Shown here: positions 32,068 through 40,984 of the stretch, piece by piece
How positions within the stretch are numbered: the first letter of the stretch is position 1
How the letters are laid out: every line of letters begins with the position of its first letter
Source of the DNA: Pseudomonadota bacterium
Lineage (GTDB): Bacteria > Desulfobacterota > Syntrophobacteria > Syntrophobacterales > Syntrophobacteraceae
Direction: 5' to 3'
Length of the DNA: 47,830 nucleotides
Assembly: GCA_023442755.1 (NCBI GenBank)
Contig: JAEZXS010000138.1
Span: forward strand, 1 to 47,830
Translations under genes and position numbers: made by a program
The notes under the pieces: model-generated
The model's database searches: none
What the model was told of the DNA's origin: nothing
The model's input: the letters and a program-made list of their open reading frames with translations, nothing else

Positions 32068-33573
32068 TCAGTCCTTCGGGCTCTCTACTCTTCCCTGCGA
32101 ACTTACCGGCGTGAGCTTTTCCTGGGTTCCGAAAGGGTCGGCCAGTTCGAGTTCGGGCCGGAACCGGAGCTTTTTCGTCCCGCGTTCATTGAGGTATTTT
32201 GCCAGCTCCATGTTGATGTCGGCCGGCAGTTCCAATCCCGCCCTGGCCAGGGCCTGGCGGAGAAGCGCTTCGGACTTCTGGGCCATCGCCACGGCATCGC
32301 CGCAAATCCGGCCCGCTTCGGTCGGGTTGTGAAAGCCGACCGAGTTTTCGGCGCCGATGAAGATCACGCGGTACAGGGCCTCGAGGTAGAGGTCTTTGGC
32401 CCTGTCGTAGAGTTCCTGGTCCAGGGTTATCCCGTCGGCCTGCGCTTTGTGAGCGATTTCGAAGAGCTTGGCTGCCACTGCTTCGGCATACCCCGCCCGG
32501 TTCATGAGCGATACGGTGCGGTCCTGGATGGCGAATACCTGCCTGGACAGCCACTCCGGCGTTTCGCTGTGGCATTGCTGGCATGCCTTCATATCGTTTT
32601 TGAGCGGGCTCATCACATTGTGGTCCGAAATCTTGCTGGCGCCTACCCGCGTGTAGGGCATATGGCAGTCCGCACAGGCAACCCCCGCCTGGTAGTGCAC
32701 GCTGTTTCGGCTGAAAAACTCATACTCGGGATGCCGGATAAAGCCCACCTTGAAACCGGTCACCGCCTGTTTCCACTCCATGTTCGCGGGATCGCTCCGG
32801 ATCACCTTGATGATGTTTTCGATCGAAATGTCTCCCTCTTTGCTCCCCTGCCACGGAAAGAACACGTCCGTAGACTTCATGTCCTTGTCTTTCGGAATGA
32901 CGTAAGTGACATGGCATTGGGCGCACACCAGGCTCCTGGATTCCTGGCGCGTGAGCTGGTCGGGCTTTTTGCCGATGTTTTCCAGGGCTTTTCCCAGTGT
33001 CCACCGGGAAATCTTGAGCCCCATGGCCCTGTTTTCGTGGCAGTCGATGCAGGAGGCCCCAAGCTGTCTGAATTCCTCGGGTATTTTTGCTTGGACCTCA
33101 AGGTAGGGGTCCGCGAAATACGCCTTGCCCATCTCCTGCTGCAGCTTGCCCGCAAACGGGGTCTTGCAGGTCAGGCAGGCCCCGCCTGCCTTGAGCCGCG
33201 AGGAGTCGATTTCGAGCTGATCGATGATCATGTAGTGATGGCCGCGGGGTTCGTTATATTCCACGCCGAAACCCCATCCGTTGAAGAGCAGAGGCATGTA
33301 GGGAAATTCGCTCAGCTTGTCGTAGTGGGTGTTCTTTGCGTCATAATCGTTTTTGTATTTCGTTTTACCCACCTGCCGCGGGTCTTTCGTTTTTGTCCAG
33401 GAATCGTATTCCAGGGGATAGGCTTTTCCCCAGTTTGCCGGGTTGAAGTCGCCGTCCGCAATGGTCGCCGTTTTTACCGTCTCGGCTTTCTGCGGCGTGC
33501 AGCCGGTCAGTGCGAAAGCAGTAGAGGCCAGGCCTGCTGCCAGTACAAAAAGAAAGAGCCTTTTCCCGTTCAT
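32068..33573 (-). CDS. nrfA: Ammonia-forming cytochrome c nitrite reductase NrfA (lipoprotein type)
   Basis: A 501-residue periplasmic pentahaem enzyme reducing nitrite to ammonia with six electrons. The catalytic haem uses CLTCK (133-137), with the lysine ligand, and the others CIDCH (175), CAQCH (217), CADCH (300) and CQQCH (331). Signal sequence LFLFVLAAGLAS ends in lipobox LTGC with Cys25, so the protein is predicted to be lipid-anchored. That is consistent with NrfHA complexes held at the membrane. Start 33573 is preferred over 33618 because GGGGAG stands eight bases upstream. It follows nrfH in the same operon with 55 bases between. Confidence 0.96.
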   Translation of the reverse strand: MNGKRLFLFVLAAGLASTAFALTGCTPQKAETVKTATIADGDFNPANWGKAYPLEYDSWTKTKDPRQVGKTKYKNDYDAKNTHYDKLSEFPYMPLLFNGWGFGVEYNEPRGHHYMIIDQLEIDSSRLKAGGACLTCKTPFAGKLQQEMGKAYFADPYLEVQAKIPEEFRQLGASCIDCHENRAMGLKISRWTLGKALENIGKKPDQLTRQESRSLVCAQCHVTYVIPKDKDMKSTDVFFPWQGSKEGDISIENIIKVIRSDPANMEWKQAVTGFKVGFIRHPEYEFFSRNSVHYQAGVACADCHMPYTRVGASKISDHNVMSPLKNDMKACQQCHSETPEWLSRQVFAIQDRTVSLMNRAGYAEAVAAKLFEIAHKAQADGITLDQELYDRAKDLYLEALYRVIFIGAENSVGFHNPTEAGRICGDAVAMAQKSEALLRQALARAGLELPADINMELAKYLNERGTKKLRFRPELELADPFGTQEKLTPVSSQGRVESPKD

Positions 33574-33628
33574 TACGTTTCTCCCCTGCGAGTTCACCTG
33601 CTTATGCATTCCCTTCAAAAACGGAGGC

Positions 33629-34099
33629 TTATAAACTGCCGGTATTCCTGTGCGACAGCCGGCGATGGCATTGCCAGCAATTCCTGTCTTCGCTGATTCG
33701 CGATACCAGCTCCGAATGGCAGCGAATACAATTTTCCTTCACGAACGCTGCACCTCTTTCGGAAATATGGATGGTTTCGGGTACTCTCCCCGAGAAGAAT
33801 ACGTAGGAATCCCACATGCCCGTCATCCCCTTGAGGGCGAGATGCCGCGCCATGCCGTCGTTGGGCAGGTGGCAGTCGATGCACTTCAGCCTGCGGTGGC
33901 CGCCGTTGTGAAACCAGTTCTCATATTCGGCTTCCATGACATGACACCGGGCGCAGAATTCCGGGGTTTCCGACCTGGCGTAGAGCCCGGGCGGACCGAA
34001 ACTGACGAAGCCCCCGACGCCGATGGCCGCCAGGATCGCCAGGACTGCCAGCCTGCGAATAAACCTCTTCCGTTTTCTGGCACGAAGTATTTCTCTCAT
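33629..34099 (-). CDS. nrfH: Cytochrome c nitrite reductase small subunit NrfH
   Basis: A 156-residue tetrahaem menaquinol oxidase of the NapC/NirT family that passes electrons to NrfA. A membrane helix lies at about residues 18-37 (AVLAILAAIGVGGFVSF). Haem motifs are CARCHVM (49-55, with the methionine of the quinol-site haem), CIDCH (73), CIRCH (124) and CWQCH (141). The ATG at 34099 is preferred over the in-frame TTG two codons earlier. First gene of nrfHA. Confidence 0.94.
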   Translation of the reverse strand: MREILRARKRKRFIRRLAVLAILAAIGVGGFVSFGPPGLYARSETPEFCARCHVMEAEYENWFHNGGHRRLKCIDCHLPNDGMARHLALKGMTGMWDSYVFFSGRVPETIHISERGAAFVKENCIRCHSELVSRISEDRNCWQCHRRLSHRNTGSL

Positions 34100-34470
34100 T
34101 GGCAAGCTCTCGTCTTTGTTCCGTTGGTGCGCACTAAAAGCCGAAAAGCCCGAAGGCGAGCCGATTCCTTATTTTCAGGGATTCGGATTGGGATTTGATC
34201 ATTGATTCCAGGATGATCAGTACGGAAACGATCATTTTGTAACTCAGCGGATGGATAAATTCCACCATTTTGTTGCCTGTATCCGTTTCCAGCTGTTTGG
34301 CCGGGTCTATGCAATAAGTCGGTGTAAATACGGTAGATTGCAAGCTGTTCAATACTGATTGACAAATAGGCTGCCTGCTTTATGTTTCCAGAGGCATTAG
34401 CCGCCTGCCTGCCGAGATGCGGCAGGAATGAGCAGGAAGAGTAATTCTCCTGCTCGGGAAGGAGTCACAA
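34100..34470. other. Gap upstream of nrfH and of the repeat protein, with possible coding remnant and leader hairpin
   Basis: On the minus strand a GTG frame from 34365 (SISIEQLAIYRIYTDLLHR) and a second frame ending at 34134 (VEFIHPLSYKMIVSVLIILE) both look partly protein-like and could be one frameshifted small gene; this is weak. On the plus strand GAGCAGGA/TCCTGCTC (34430-34437, 34448-34455) forms a hairpin directly before the ribosome site of the next gene. Confidence 0.3.
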
Positions 34471-35100
34471 TTGAGAAGTCCTCTGATTTTCTTTTTACTG
34501 TTCGGGATATTTCCTGCGGTTTTCTTTGCACTTGGAATTAATGATACCTCCATCGCCGCCCCGGGCGGGACGGGAGACACCGTGAGCGCCGCCGTTGGAG
34601 CGATACCGGCGGCCGAATTGGGTGGGAATGGTTCTTTTAGAGGTATTCCGGAAGGACCCTACCCCAGGTCGCGGCTGGAGGATCAACTCCAGGCGCTTGC
34701 CGGCGTCACGGGATTGAACCGGCATCAGCGGCAGATTTTTCTTTCACTGAACTACCCGGAAAGAGAGCGATTTTTGGCCCTGAGCCAGGCGGAAAGGCAA
34801 ACGTTTTTCCGGCTCGAACCGCGCGTAAGATCGGCCTACCTGATGATGCGGCCGGGGGAAAGGGAGGTCTTCATGTCGCTGGCGCCCCGCGACATGGAAA
34901 TTGTGGCGCTCCTGGGCCCCGTGGAAAGGGATCGTTTTTTCGGCCTCAACCCCGGGGAGATGCGCTTTTTCTTCTCGCTCCGGTCCACGGACAGGCACGA
35001 TTTCCTGAGCATGGGGCCTGATGAAAGGGCCCGTTTCTATTCCTCCCGCAAGCGGGAGTCTCGGGATGCCGATGTGGGGCCTTCCAGCGTCTGGCGTTGA
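34471..35100 (+). CDS. Exported protein built of ten exact 11-residue repeats
   Basis: A 209-residue protein starting with TTG behind a strong GGAAGGAG six bases away. Residues 1-30 are a signal peptide (PLIFFLLFGIFPAVFFAL ... SIAA). A glycine/alanine-rich linker runs to 65. Residues 82-191 consist of ten gapless 11-residue units of pattern (L/M)-x-P-x-(E/D)-R-x-x-F-(L/F)-x, for example LNYPERERFLA, LSQAERQTFFR, MRPGEREVFMS and MGPDERARFYS. The proline and aromatic positions recur in nearly every unit, which fits short helices capped by proline or a superhelical rod. The tail is basic. It is expected in the periplasm or envelope. The pattern recalls DUF3106 in spirit but not in spacing, and the function is unknown. 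Confidence 0.75.
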   Translation: MRSPLIFFLLFGIFPAVFFALGINDTSIAAPGGTGDTVSAAVGAIPAAELGGNGSFRGIPEGPYPRSRLEDQLQALAGVTGLNRHQRQIFLSLNYPERERFLALSQAERQTFFRLEPRVRSAYLMMRPGEREVFMSLAPRDMEIVALLGPVERDRFFGLNPGEMRFFFSLRSTDRHDFLSMGPDERARFYSSRKRESRDADVGPSSVWR

Positions 35101-35935
35101 TGTGAACGGCCGATGGCAGAGCGCGGGCCCGGACTGACAGTCGGCTGAAGAAATCGGAATGTTGATTTCTTTGTCAAATTGCCGCTCAGGTTGGAATATC
35201 TTTACAGGGGGCGCCGGGGCCCGTGTGTCCATCCACGTGCATCCGTGTCACAAAAAACCTTATTTCCGCCTGGGGGGGAGGGGGTGGCACGGCCGGGGGA
35301 ACGGCCGTGCCGGGGGAAATCACAATCCGAGGGGGGACTCGGCTTGGATTTACAAAGGGGAAAATCTCCGCAAGGGAGGGGTAGTCTCTTGCGGAGACCA
35401 CTGCGTGGGAGCCGTTAGCGAACTGGCTTTACAACAGTCTTGTTTGATTCGTGGGACTCTTTTACCTGGCTGTCGGGATGATACCTGCCGCTGAAAAGAG
35501 TGCTCGACGAATACCGGTTAAAGCTTATGTCCATTTTATCGTACTTCCCTCCTCTTTTTCTCGCGCCGCTGCGAAAACACACGCGAAGCAACCCTCCGTA
35601 TTCATGGTGCGTGGTTTCCGATTGAATGCGGCAAAATCCAAACCGAGCCCCTTTTACATATATCACGATCTAATTCGCGTTCCTCAGTCAGGTAGTGCAA
35701 CCGGTATGCCAGTTCGGGCGCAGAGCGGAAATCGCCGAGGATTACGGAAGTTTACCCGGACGGGTCAAGTTCGGTTTTTCTCAATCTGTCCTCGAATGGC
35801 TCCAGCAGTGTAGGCAAAATCCTACAGTAGAGTGTATGAGTTGGGATTCAGGCCGGGCCGAATTTCGCGACGGACGCGACCTGAATACAGGAGCTGCGTA
35901 ACGCGGACCTGTGATGCCCGCTTGCGGAGTGGAGG
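35101..35935. other. Gene-poor 835-base stretch with two strong hairpins
   Basis: GGCACGGCCG-GGGGAA-CGGCCGTGCC (35286-35311) and TCTCCGCAAG...CTTGCGGAGA (35365-35374, 35388-35397) are both perfect ten-base stems. Short frames around 35450-35900 have no ribosome site. One, including GRVKFGFSQSVLEWLQQ at about 35750, looks faintly protein-like and could be a remnant, but it cannot be assigned. Confidence 0.5.
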
Positions 35936-36244
35936 TCACCCCCTTTCGGAAACCCGCTCCAGGCTCCGGAGCAGGCGGCCGTTCAGGGGATGGGCGGGGG
36001 AAAGCTTCGCCTGCATCAGCTTCAACGCGTTTCCGTAATGCGCCCGCGCCTTATCACGCTTGCCGTCCAATTCGTAGAGTATTCCGAGGTTGTTTTGAAC
36101 CTTGGCTTCCATGCACCGGCTTCCCGCCGTGAGCGCTCCGTCCAGCGCCGCCAGGAGCATCGATTCGGCCTCCCCGAAAAGGCCCTTTCGGCATGCTTCC
36201 ATGCCGCTTCTATTCAGTTTTCCAATGAAACTCATCGCACACAT
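35936..36244 (-). CDS. Small TPR-repeat protein
   Basis: A 102-residue protein made mostly of tetratricopeptide-type helix pairs: GLFGEAESMLLAALDGALTAG, then AKVQNNLGILYELDGKRDKARAHYGNALKLMQ, then HPLNGRLLRSLERV. TPR units bind partner proteins. The start at 36244 is set by AAAGGA about nine bases upstream; the frame begins at 36292 inside repeat sequence. With about two and a half units it may be a stand-alone adaptor or the end of a larger ancestral gene. Partner unknown. Confidence 0.65.
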   Translation of the reverse strand: MCAMSFIGKLNRSGMEACRKGLFGEAESMLLAALDGALTAGSRCMEAKVQNNLGILYELDGKRDKARAHYGNALKLMQAKLSPAHPLNGRLLRSLERVSERG

Positions 36245-36275
36245 GTCTTTTTTCCTTTCAAGTAAGTCACGCGGT

Positions 36276-36600
36276 AGGCGCATAGCCGTCAACTTAGCTG
36301 TAACTTAGCTGTGAGGCCACAATTCTTGCCGGAAAACCATCATGTCAATTGTGGGAGAGGCTTCCAGCCTCGATCCTTTAGAAACTTTTCTGGCTGCCTG
36401 GACTCATCTCCCCAGGCCTTTCTTCGCGTCTTCGCGGCTTCGCGAGGGAAAAGAAAAATTCATGGTTATCCTAATTCGATGTGCTCCGCATGATCGCGGC
36501 TGCAGGCCGCTCCTACAAGTACTGGAATTATTACGTATTTCTTGATGGTCGGTACTTCTTCGCGGCCTGTTTCTGTTAAATTGACGGCAATGCCGGGGCG
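36276..36600 (+). repeat. Composite dispersed repeat island 2
   Basis: It contains GCATAGCCGTCAACTTAG (inverted copy of the AAGTTGACGGCTATGC end), GTGGGAGAGGCTTCCAGCCT (shared with 41340-41360), CTTCGCGAGGGAAAAGAAAA, GTGCTCCGCATGATCGCGGC, and TACTTCTTCGCGGCCTG. These occur in the same order in islands 1 and 4. No gene lies inside. Confidence 0.75.
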
Positions 36601-36637
36601 GGTAACGCTCACCTATCAGAGTCGTCCTCGTCCAGGA

Positions 36638-37414
36638 TCAGAAAGTTATCGTGACGCCGACGGTCGAATTCCAGTCCGGGGCGGCATCGTTGAAACCGAA
36701 CCGCATGCCGCCGTCCAGGGTGACTTTTTCGGAAATCCTGTACGTCGCGCCGACAAGGCCGGAGACGGGATCGTTTTTCTCAGTCATGTCGGGGTTCCTG
36801 TTGCCCGCCACCTCGCCGACAAGGTGGAAGGCATCGGTGAGTGCATAGTCCGCGGCAAAGCCGTAGAGGAAAATGTCTCGTATGTTGCCGTCCCCGTTGT
36901 CGCCGACGAAGGTGTAGCCGAACATGGTGTGCAGGGTGAACGGTCCGAGTGTTTTGGAGGCGGCGGCGACCAGGCTGTAGTCGAGGTCGCCCGTTCCCAG
37001 CCCCTTCGTTGTCGAACCGCTGTTGGTCTTGATCACGCCCTTGATCGCGAAAGCCGGCAGGATTTCTTTTTCTTCGAACAACTGGTATTTGGCGACCACG
37101 TTGATATCGCCGATTCCGTTTACTTTGCGTTCCCCTTCCGCTTTGTGCAGGATATAGGGGACTTCCGCCGACATTTCGAGCTTTTCGGTCACCCCGTAGA
37201 TCGGCACCAGGAGGAAGGCGTGATCGGAGTCGCCGTTTTTCCAGTGCAGATAGTCCCAACTGGCTTCGAGCTGCGCGACGCCTTTGCCGGCAACCCCGGC
37301 ATCCTCCGTGATGAACGGACGGTAGGCAAAAGATGTCGTTGGAGCCGCGAGCAGCGTGATGAGCGCGACCGCGCCGGAAAACCGGACTTTACCCTTCATG
37401 ATGAGCCTGGACAT
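36638..37414 (-). CDS. Outer-membrane beta-barrel protein, MetA-like (phenol MetA-deg type)
   Basis: A 258-residue exported protein. The signal peptide is VRFSGAVALITLLAAPTTSFA, with cleavage before YRPF. The mature part begins PFITEDAGVAGKG followed by alternating strands typical of barrels (EASWDYLHW, KLEMSAEVPYIL, NVVAKYQLF, FHLVGEVAGN), and ends with a terminal phenylalanine (VGVTITF), the outer-membrane assembly signal. The PF13557-type family is called transporter by analogy. It lies 45 bases behind feoB in the same direction, which hints at a role in metal or small-molecule passage; this is inference. An internal start at 37399 is also possible. Confidence 0.78.
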   Translation of the reverse strand: MSRLIMKGKVRFSGAVALITLLAAPTTSFAYRPFITEDAGVAGKGVAQLEASWDYLHWKNGDSDHAFLLVPIYGVTEKLEMSAEVPYILHKAEGERKVNGIGDINVVAKYQLFEEKEILPAFAIKGVIKTNSGSTTKGLGTGDLDYSLVAAASKTLGPFTLHTMFGYTFVGDNGDGNIRDIFLYGFAADYALTDAFHLVGEVAGNRNPDMTEKNDPVSGLVGATYRISEKVTLDGGMRFGFNDAAPDWNSTVGVTITF

Positions 37415-37459
37415 TGTTTTCTCTTTCTTCAGCAGTGTGCGAGCAGTGTGGATGTCGAA

Positions 37460-39685
37460 TTAAAGCCCGATGCCGAGCAGTTTCCCGGTCTGGTAGACGA
37501 GAGCGGCGGCAAGGAAAGCCACGCTGGTGTTGAACACCATGGAGAACAATCCCCATTTCCAGCTTCCGGCCTCGCGGCACAGGCAGACCACCGCGACGAA
37601 GCAGGGCGTGTAGAGCATCGAAAAAATGATGAGAGAGAAGGCTGTGAGCGGACTCCAGGCCGGGTCGGCGGCAAGCCGTTCACCCAGGGACGCCTTTTCC
37701 TCCGGGTCGAGTTTTCCCATCGAGTACGCCGTGCCCAGGGTCGAGACGATCACTTCCTTTGCGGCAAAGCCTCCCACCAGGGCGACATTCGTCCGCCAGT
37801 CGAAGCCGCAGAAGCGGGTGACCGATTCCAGGGCGGTCCCGATACGCCCGGCTATGGAGTTTTTGAGGGCCGCCTGCGCCTGGGCCTGGTCGACGGCCAG
37901 CATCTTTTCGCGCACTTCCGCCGCATCGGTGGAAAGCCCCTCTTTGGAAAGCGTCCCGGCCAGAGCCTGATCGCGCAGATCGTAGGGGAACTGGAGGGCG
38001 TGTTCCTGCCGGTTGGCTTCGAAGGTCTCTTTCTCGGATTCGGACAGTCCCGGGAACGTCATGAGCGCCCACAGGATGATCGATACTCCCAGGATGATCG
38101 TGCCCGCCTTTCTTATATAGAGCCAGGCCCGTTCCCATGTGTGGATGCAAATGCCCCGAAGTGTCGGCATCCGGTAGGGAGGAAGTTCGAGGAGAAAGGG
38201 TGTGCTGGGGCCTTTGAGAAGGGTGGATCGCAAGACTTTGGCGAGCAGGAACGCCATGCTCCAGGACAGAAGGGTCAGGCCGAACATGACCATGGCCTGG
38301 TTTTCGGCAAAGAAGGCCCCGATGAGGAGGGCGAATACGGGAAGTTTTGCTCCGCAGTTCATGAAGGGGACGGTGAGAATGGTTGCCAGCCGTTCCCGCG
38401 AACTTCTCAGGGTGCGCGTCGCCATGACTCCCGGGACGCCGCAGCCTCCCGCGATACCTCCGCCGACGATATAGGCCATGAAGGAATTGCCGTGCAGGCC
38501 GAAAAGCCGGAAAACCCGATCGAGCATGAAAGCCGCCCGGGCAAGATAGCCGGAGTCTTCCAGGACGGATATTCCCAGGAACATGAACACGATTATGGGA
38601 ACGAAGCCCAGGATGCCCCCGATTCCGTCGATGATGCCGGAGGTTATGAGAGAGCGCAGGTGTCCTTCGGGAAGAGTCGATTCCACCAGGGAATTGAGAG
38701 CTGAGAATCCCGTTTTGAGCCATTCGGCCGGAATTTTGCCGTAGGTGAAGGCGAAGTAATAGAGGGCATAGAGGATCAGCCCCATAATGACCGGTCCGAG
38801 GAGCCTGTTCGTCAAGACCCGGTCCAGCTTGTCCGAGAGATAGAGCCGATCGGCTTCGCGCTTGCGCCGGACCACTCCGGATTTGAGCAGGGCGGCTATG
38901 AAACCGTAGCGGTGGTCGGCAATGACGGCTTCGGGGTAGGTGCCGAGCGTTTTCTGAAGGTGCCCGGCCACCTTTTCGACCGTTTGCTGCAGCTGGGCGG
39001 AAAGGAGCGGATCGGCCTCGCGGCCCTTTCGGATCACTTCGTCGTCCGATTCCATGTACTTCAGGGCCGTCCAGCGCGCGGGGTAGATGCCGGTAAGGAA
39101 TTCGGCGCTTTCTATTTTCGCTTCCATGGCTGCGAGGAAGGGATCGATGTCGGAGCCGTAGGATATATGCAGGGGGGATGCGGCCGATGTCCGGTTCGCC
39201 GCTTCGATGGCCGCGTCCAGGAGTTCCTGCTTTCCTTTCCCCCTCCTGCCCACCGTGGAGACGACGGGGACCTGGAGCCTTTTCGAGAGCTTTTCCGCGT
39301 TGATTTCGATGCCCCGGCCGGCGGCGACGTCGATCATGTTGAGCGCGACGACGACCGGGAGGCCGAGTTCGAGGAGCTGGACGGTGAGGTAGAGATTCCG
39401 GTCGAGATTGGAGGCGTCGACAATGTTGACGACCACGCCGGGTTTTTCCGCTACCAGGACGTTCCGGGCCACGATTTCCTCGATCGAATAGGCGGTGAGG
39501 GAGTAGGTGCCGGGGAGGTCCACAATCCGCAATTCACAGCCGTCCTGTTTGTACGCACCTTCCTTTCTTTCCACCGTGACGCCGGGGTAGTTGGCCACAT
39601 GCTGGCGCGCGCCGGTAATGGCGTTGAAAAGGGAGGACTTGCCTGCATTCGGGTTTCCGGCCAGGGCAACGAGATGCTCGCTCAT
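37460..39685 (-). CDS. feoB: Ferrous iron transporter FeoB
   Basis: A 741-residue inner-membrane Fe2+ transporter. The N-terminal G domain has G1 GNPNAGKSS (10-18), G3 DLPGTYSL and G4 NMID. A GDI-type helical linker covers about 170-270. The membrane part has the two Gate regions (FMAYIVGGGIAGGCGVPGVMATRTL, MNCGAKLPVFALLIGAFF, where the cysteine of MNCGAKLPV is the conserved metal-path residue). It overlaps feoA in an ATGA arrangement. The operon would import ferrous iron under anoxia and is controlled by the DtxR-like sites upstream. Confidence 0.96.
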   Translation of the reverse strand: MSEHLVALAGNPNAGKSSLFNAITGARQHVANYPGVTVERKEGAYKQDGCELRIVDLPGTYSLTAYSIEEIVARNVLVAEKPGVVVNIVDASNLDRNLYLTVQLLELGLPVVVALNMIDVAAGRGIEINAEKLSKRLQVPVVSTVGRRGKGKQELLDAAIEAANRTSAASPLHISYGSDIDPFLAAMEAKIESAEFLTGIYPARWTALKYMESDDEVIRKGREADPLLSAQLQQTVEKVAGHLQKTLGTYPEAVIADHRYGFIAALLKSGVVRRKREADRLYLSDKLDRVLTNRLLGPVIMGLILYALYYFAFTYGKIPAEWLKTGFSALNSLVESTLPEGHLRSLITSGIIDGIGGILGFVPIIVFMFLGISVLEDSGYLARAAFMLDRVFRLFGLHGNSFMAYIVGGGIAGGCGVPGVMATRTLRSSRERLATILTVPFMNCGAKLPVFALLIGAFFAENQAMVMFGLTLLSWSMAFLLAKVLRSTLLKGPSTPFLLELPPYRMPTLRGICIHTWERAWLYIRKAGTIILGVSIILWALMTFPGLSESEKETFEANRQEHALQFPYDLRDQALAGTLSKEGLSTDAAEVREKMLAVDQAQAQAALKNSIAGRIGTALESVTRFCGFDWRTNVALVGGFAAKEVIVSTLGTAYSMGKLDPEEKASLGERLAADPAWSPLTAFSLIIFSMLYTPCFVAVVCLCREAGSWKWGLFSMVFNTSVAFLAAALVYQTGKLLGIGL

Positions 39686-39924
39686 AGGGTATCCTCCACT
39701 ACCACCTCGATGACGTCGGCTTCGTTGTTCCGAAGTGTCAGGGTGAAGCTGCGGACGTGTACGGCAACGGGGTCTTTGAGCGGCGCCCGGCCTTCGACCC
39801 GCAAGGGGGTTCCCGGGACGAGCCCCATATCGCGTATGCGGCGGCCGAGTTCTCCGCCGGCGGTGATCTTCGAGATCACGCCCGATTGTCCTGGTAGCAT
39901 GTGACGCAAGAGGGAACTGCGCAT
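39682..39924 (-). CDS. feoA: Ferrous iron transport protein FeoA
   Basis: An 80-residue SH3-like cytosolic protein that supports FeoB. Typical elements are LPGQSGVISKITAGGELGRRIRDMGLVPGTPLRVEG, followed by the strands VAVHVRSFTLTLR. AAGGAGG lies nine bases ahead of the start. Its stop overlaps the feoB start (ATGA). Confidence 0.92.
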   Translation of the reverse strand: MRSSLLRHMLPGQSGVISKITAGGELGRRIRDMGLVPGTPLRVEGRAPLKDPVAVHVRSFTLTLRNNEADVIEVVVEDTL

Positions 39925-39947
39925 CGAATGAGTCCTCCTTAAGTAAA

Positions 39948-39961
39948 TTAGGAGCGCCTAA
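39948..39961. promoter_or_regulatory. DtxR/IdeR-type operator, proximal
   Basis: TTAGGAGCGCCTAA has five-base arms TTAGG/CCTAA, agreeing with the half-sites of the DtxR/IdeR box (TTAGGTTAGCCTAACCTAA). It lies 24 bases before the feoA start, between the upstream promoter and the ribosome site. Confidence 0.55.
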
Positions 39962-40026
39962 CTTTTAGAATAAAGAAATTGGCCCGAGTCGGGCCGCAGC
40001 CGGAAGCGATATGTTCCGGTGGGAAT

Positions 40027-40057
40027 GTTAGGTAGCACTAACTAATTTAGGAGTCAA
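40027..40057 (-). promoter_or_regulatory. feoAB promoter overlapped by a second DtxR/IdeR-type operator
   Basis: On the minus strand TTGACT (40057-40052) and TACCTA (40034-40029) are 17 bases apart. GTTAGGTAGCACTAAC (40027-40042) overlaps the -10 box and, with the following TAA, closely follows the DtxR/IdeR consensus with one base less. Another half-site TTTAGGA lies at 40047-40053. This is the layout expected for iron-dependent repression. Confidence 0.6.
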
Positions 40058-40130
40058 ATACTTTGTAGAAGATTAGGTGTATTTTTTGTGAGAGTGACCG
40101 TGCAGTCCCGGCATCTCCGATCAACAAATC

Positions 40131-40273
40131 GCGGCTGCAAGCCGCTCAGACTGTTGAAAATGCCGGATTCCGGCTTTCGGCAGCGATTTTGATGGCTGAA
40201 AAGCGCTTCTGAGCTTAAAATGAACATTCTTTTATATTATATATTCAGAATATCAATAACTTAGCTTGGATCG
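40131..40273. repeat. Repeat cluster left of the DUF166 gene
   Basis: 40131-40167 holds ATCGCGGCTGCAAGCCGCTC followed by AGACTGTTGAAAA, ends of two repeat families. 40187-40273 (GATTTTGATGGCTGAAAAGC, GCTTCTGAGCT, AACTTAGCTTGGA) recurs in the same orientation at 41249-41301, on the other side of the DUF166 gene, there without a 30-base AT-rich middle part. Confidence 0.65.
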
Positions 40274-40327
40274 ATCCCGATCCGAACGATTCGAGTCGGC
40301 TGCTTCAGATGCAAAGGCAACCCGAAA

Positions 40328-40984
40328 ATGAAAACTCAAAGATATACCGCTGTCCCTCAAAAACTGCTCGTCTTTCAGCAAAATGGCAGGGGAGAAACTA
40401 AAATCAGGGGCATCCGGGCACACGGAGAAGGGCTTTTCGATCTGCAAGTCGTATCCGTAGACGGTCCGATTCCAGCCCTCCTCGACGATTCAAGCGAGTA
40501 TCTGCCATCCGATTTTGAAGCCGACTTGGTCCTGGACTATCTGAAACATCCGGACCTCTCGCATGATCTCGCAGTGATGTGCAAAAATAGAGGAATCCCA
40601 CTGATCGGCTCCGGGAAGAAATTTCGCATGGAGGGCGCCTTCACGCCCAGAATCTGTTGCGCGCTGTCCCGAAATGGCCGCCTCGGCCAATACGGAGAAC
40701 GTTTCGGAGCACCCGAATTCGCCGTCGAAATAGAAGGCGAAACGATTCGGAAGATAACGGTTCTGCGAGGGGCCCCCTGCGGGGCGAGTTGGCACGCTGC
40801 AGCCCGCCTGGAGGGAAGCTCTATCGAAGAGGCTGCTTCCCGCATAGGTTTGGAAGTACAGTTCTTTTGCACTGCCGACCCATCCGGCTGGGACCCCATG
40901 TATGGCAAGAGTCCGGTCCATCTGGCGGCGGAGATCCATAGCGCGGCGCTTTGCAAAGCGATCGAATCCGCGTGTTCCTCCTGA
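40328..40984 (+). CDS. DUF166 family protein
   Basis: A 218-residue protein whose second half shows the DUF166 pattern: FGAPEFAVEIEGETIRKITVLRGAPCGASWHAAARL, then EEAASRIGLEVQFFCTADPSGWDPMYGKSPVHLAAEIHSAALCKAIE. Cys-containing APCGASW and FCTADP blocks may form an active or metal site (several conserved cysteines). The family is known mainly from methanogens and some anaerobes and has no firm function. The ribosome site is weak (AAAGG ten bases upstream). The gene stands alone between direct repeats, which may indicate arrival by transfer. Confidence 0.8.
   Translation: MKTQRYTAVPQKLLVFQQNGRGETKIRGIRAHGEGLFDLQVVSVDGPIPALLDDSSEYLPSDFEADLVLDYLKHPDLSHDLAVMCKNRGIPLIGSGKKFRMEGAFTPRICCALSRNGRLGQYGERFGAPEFAVEIEGETIRKITVLRGAPCGASWHAAARLEGSSIEEAASRIGLEVQFFCTADPSGWDPMYGKSPVHLAAEIHSAALCKAIESACSS

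Noticed and set aside
35451..35813. Short plus-strand frames with slight resemblance to transposase or helical protein fragments
   Set aside because: No motif, ribosome site or boundaries that would support an insertion sequence.
36542..38704. A 720-codon open frame on the plus strand
   Set aside because: It lies antisense to feoB and the outer-membrane protein gene, which have clear family motifs; the frame is a by-product of GC-rich third positions.
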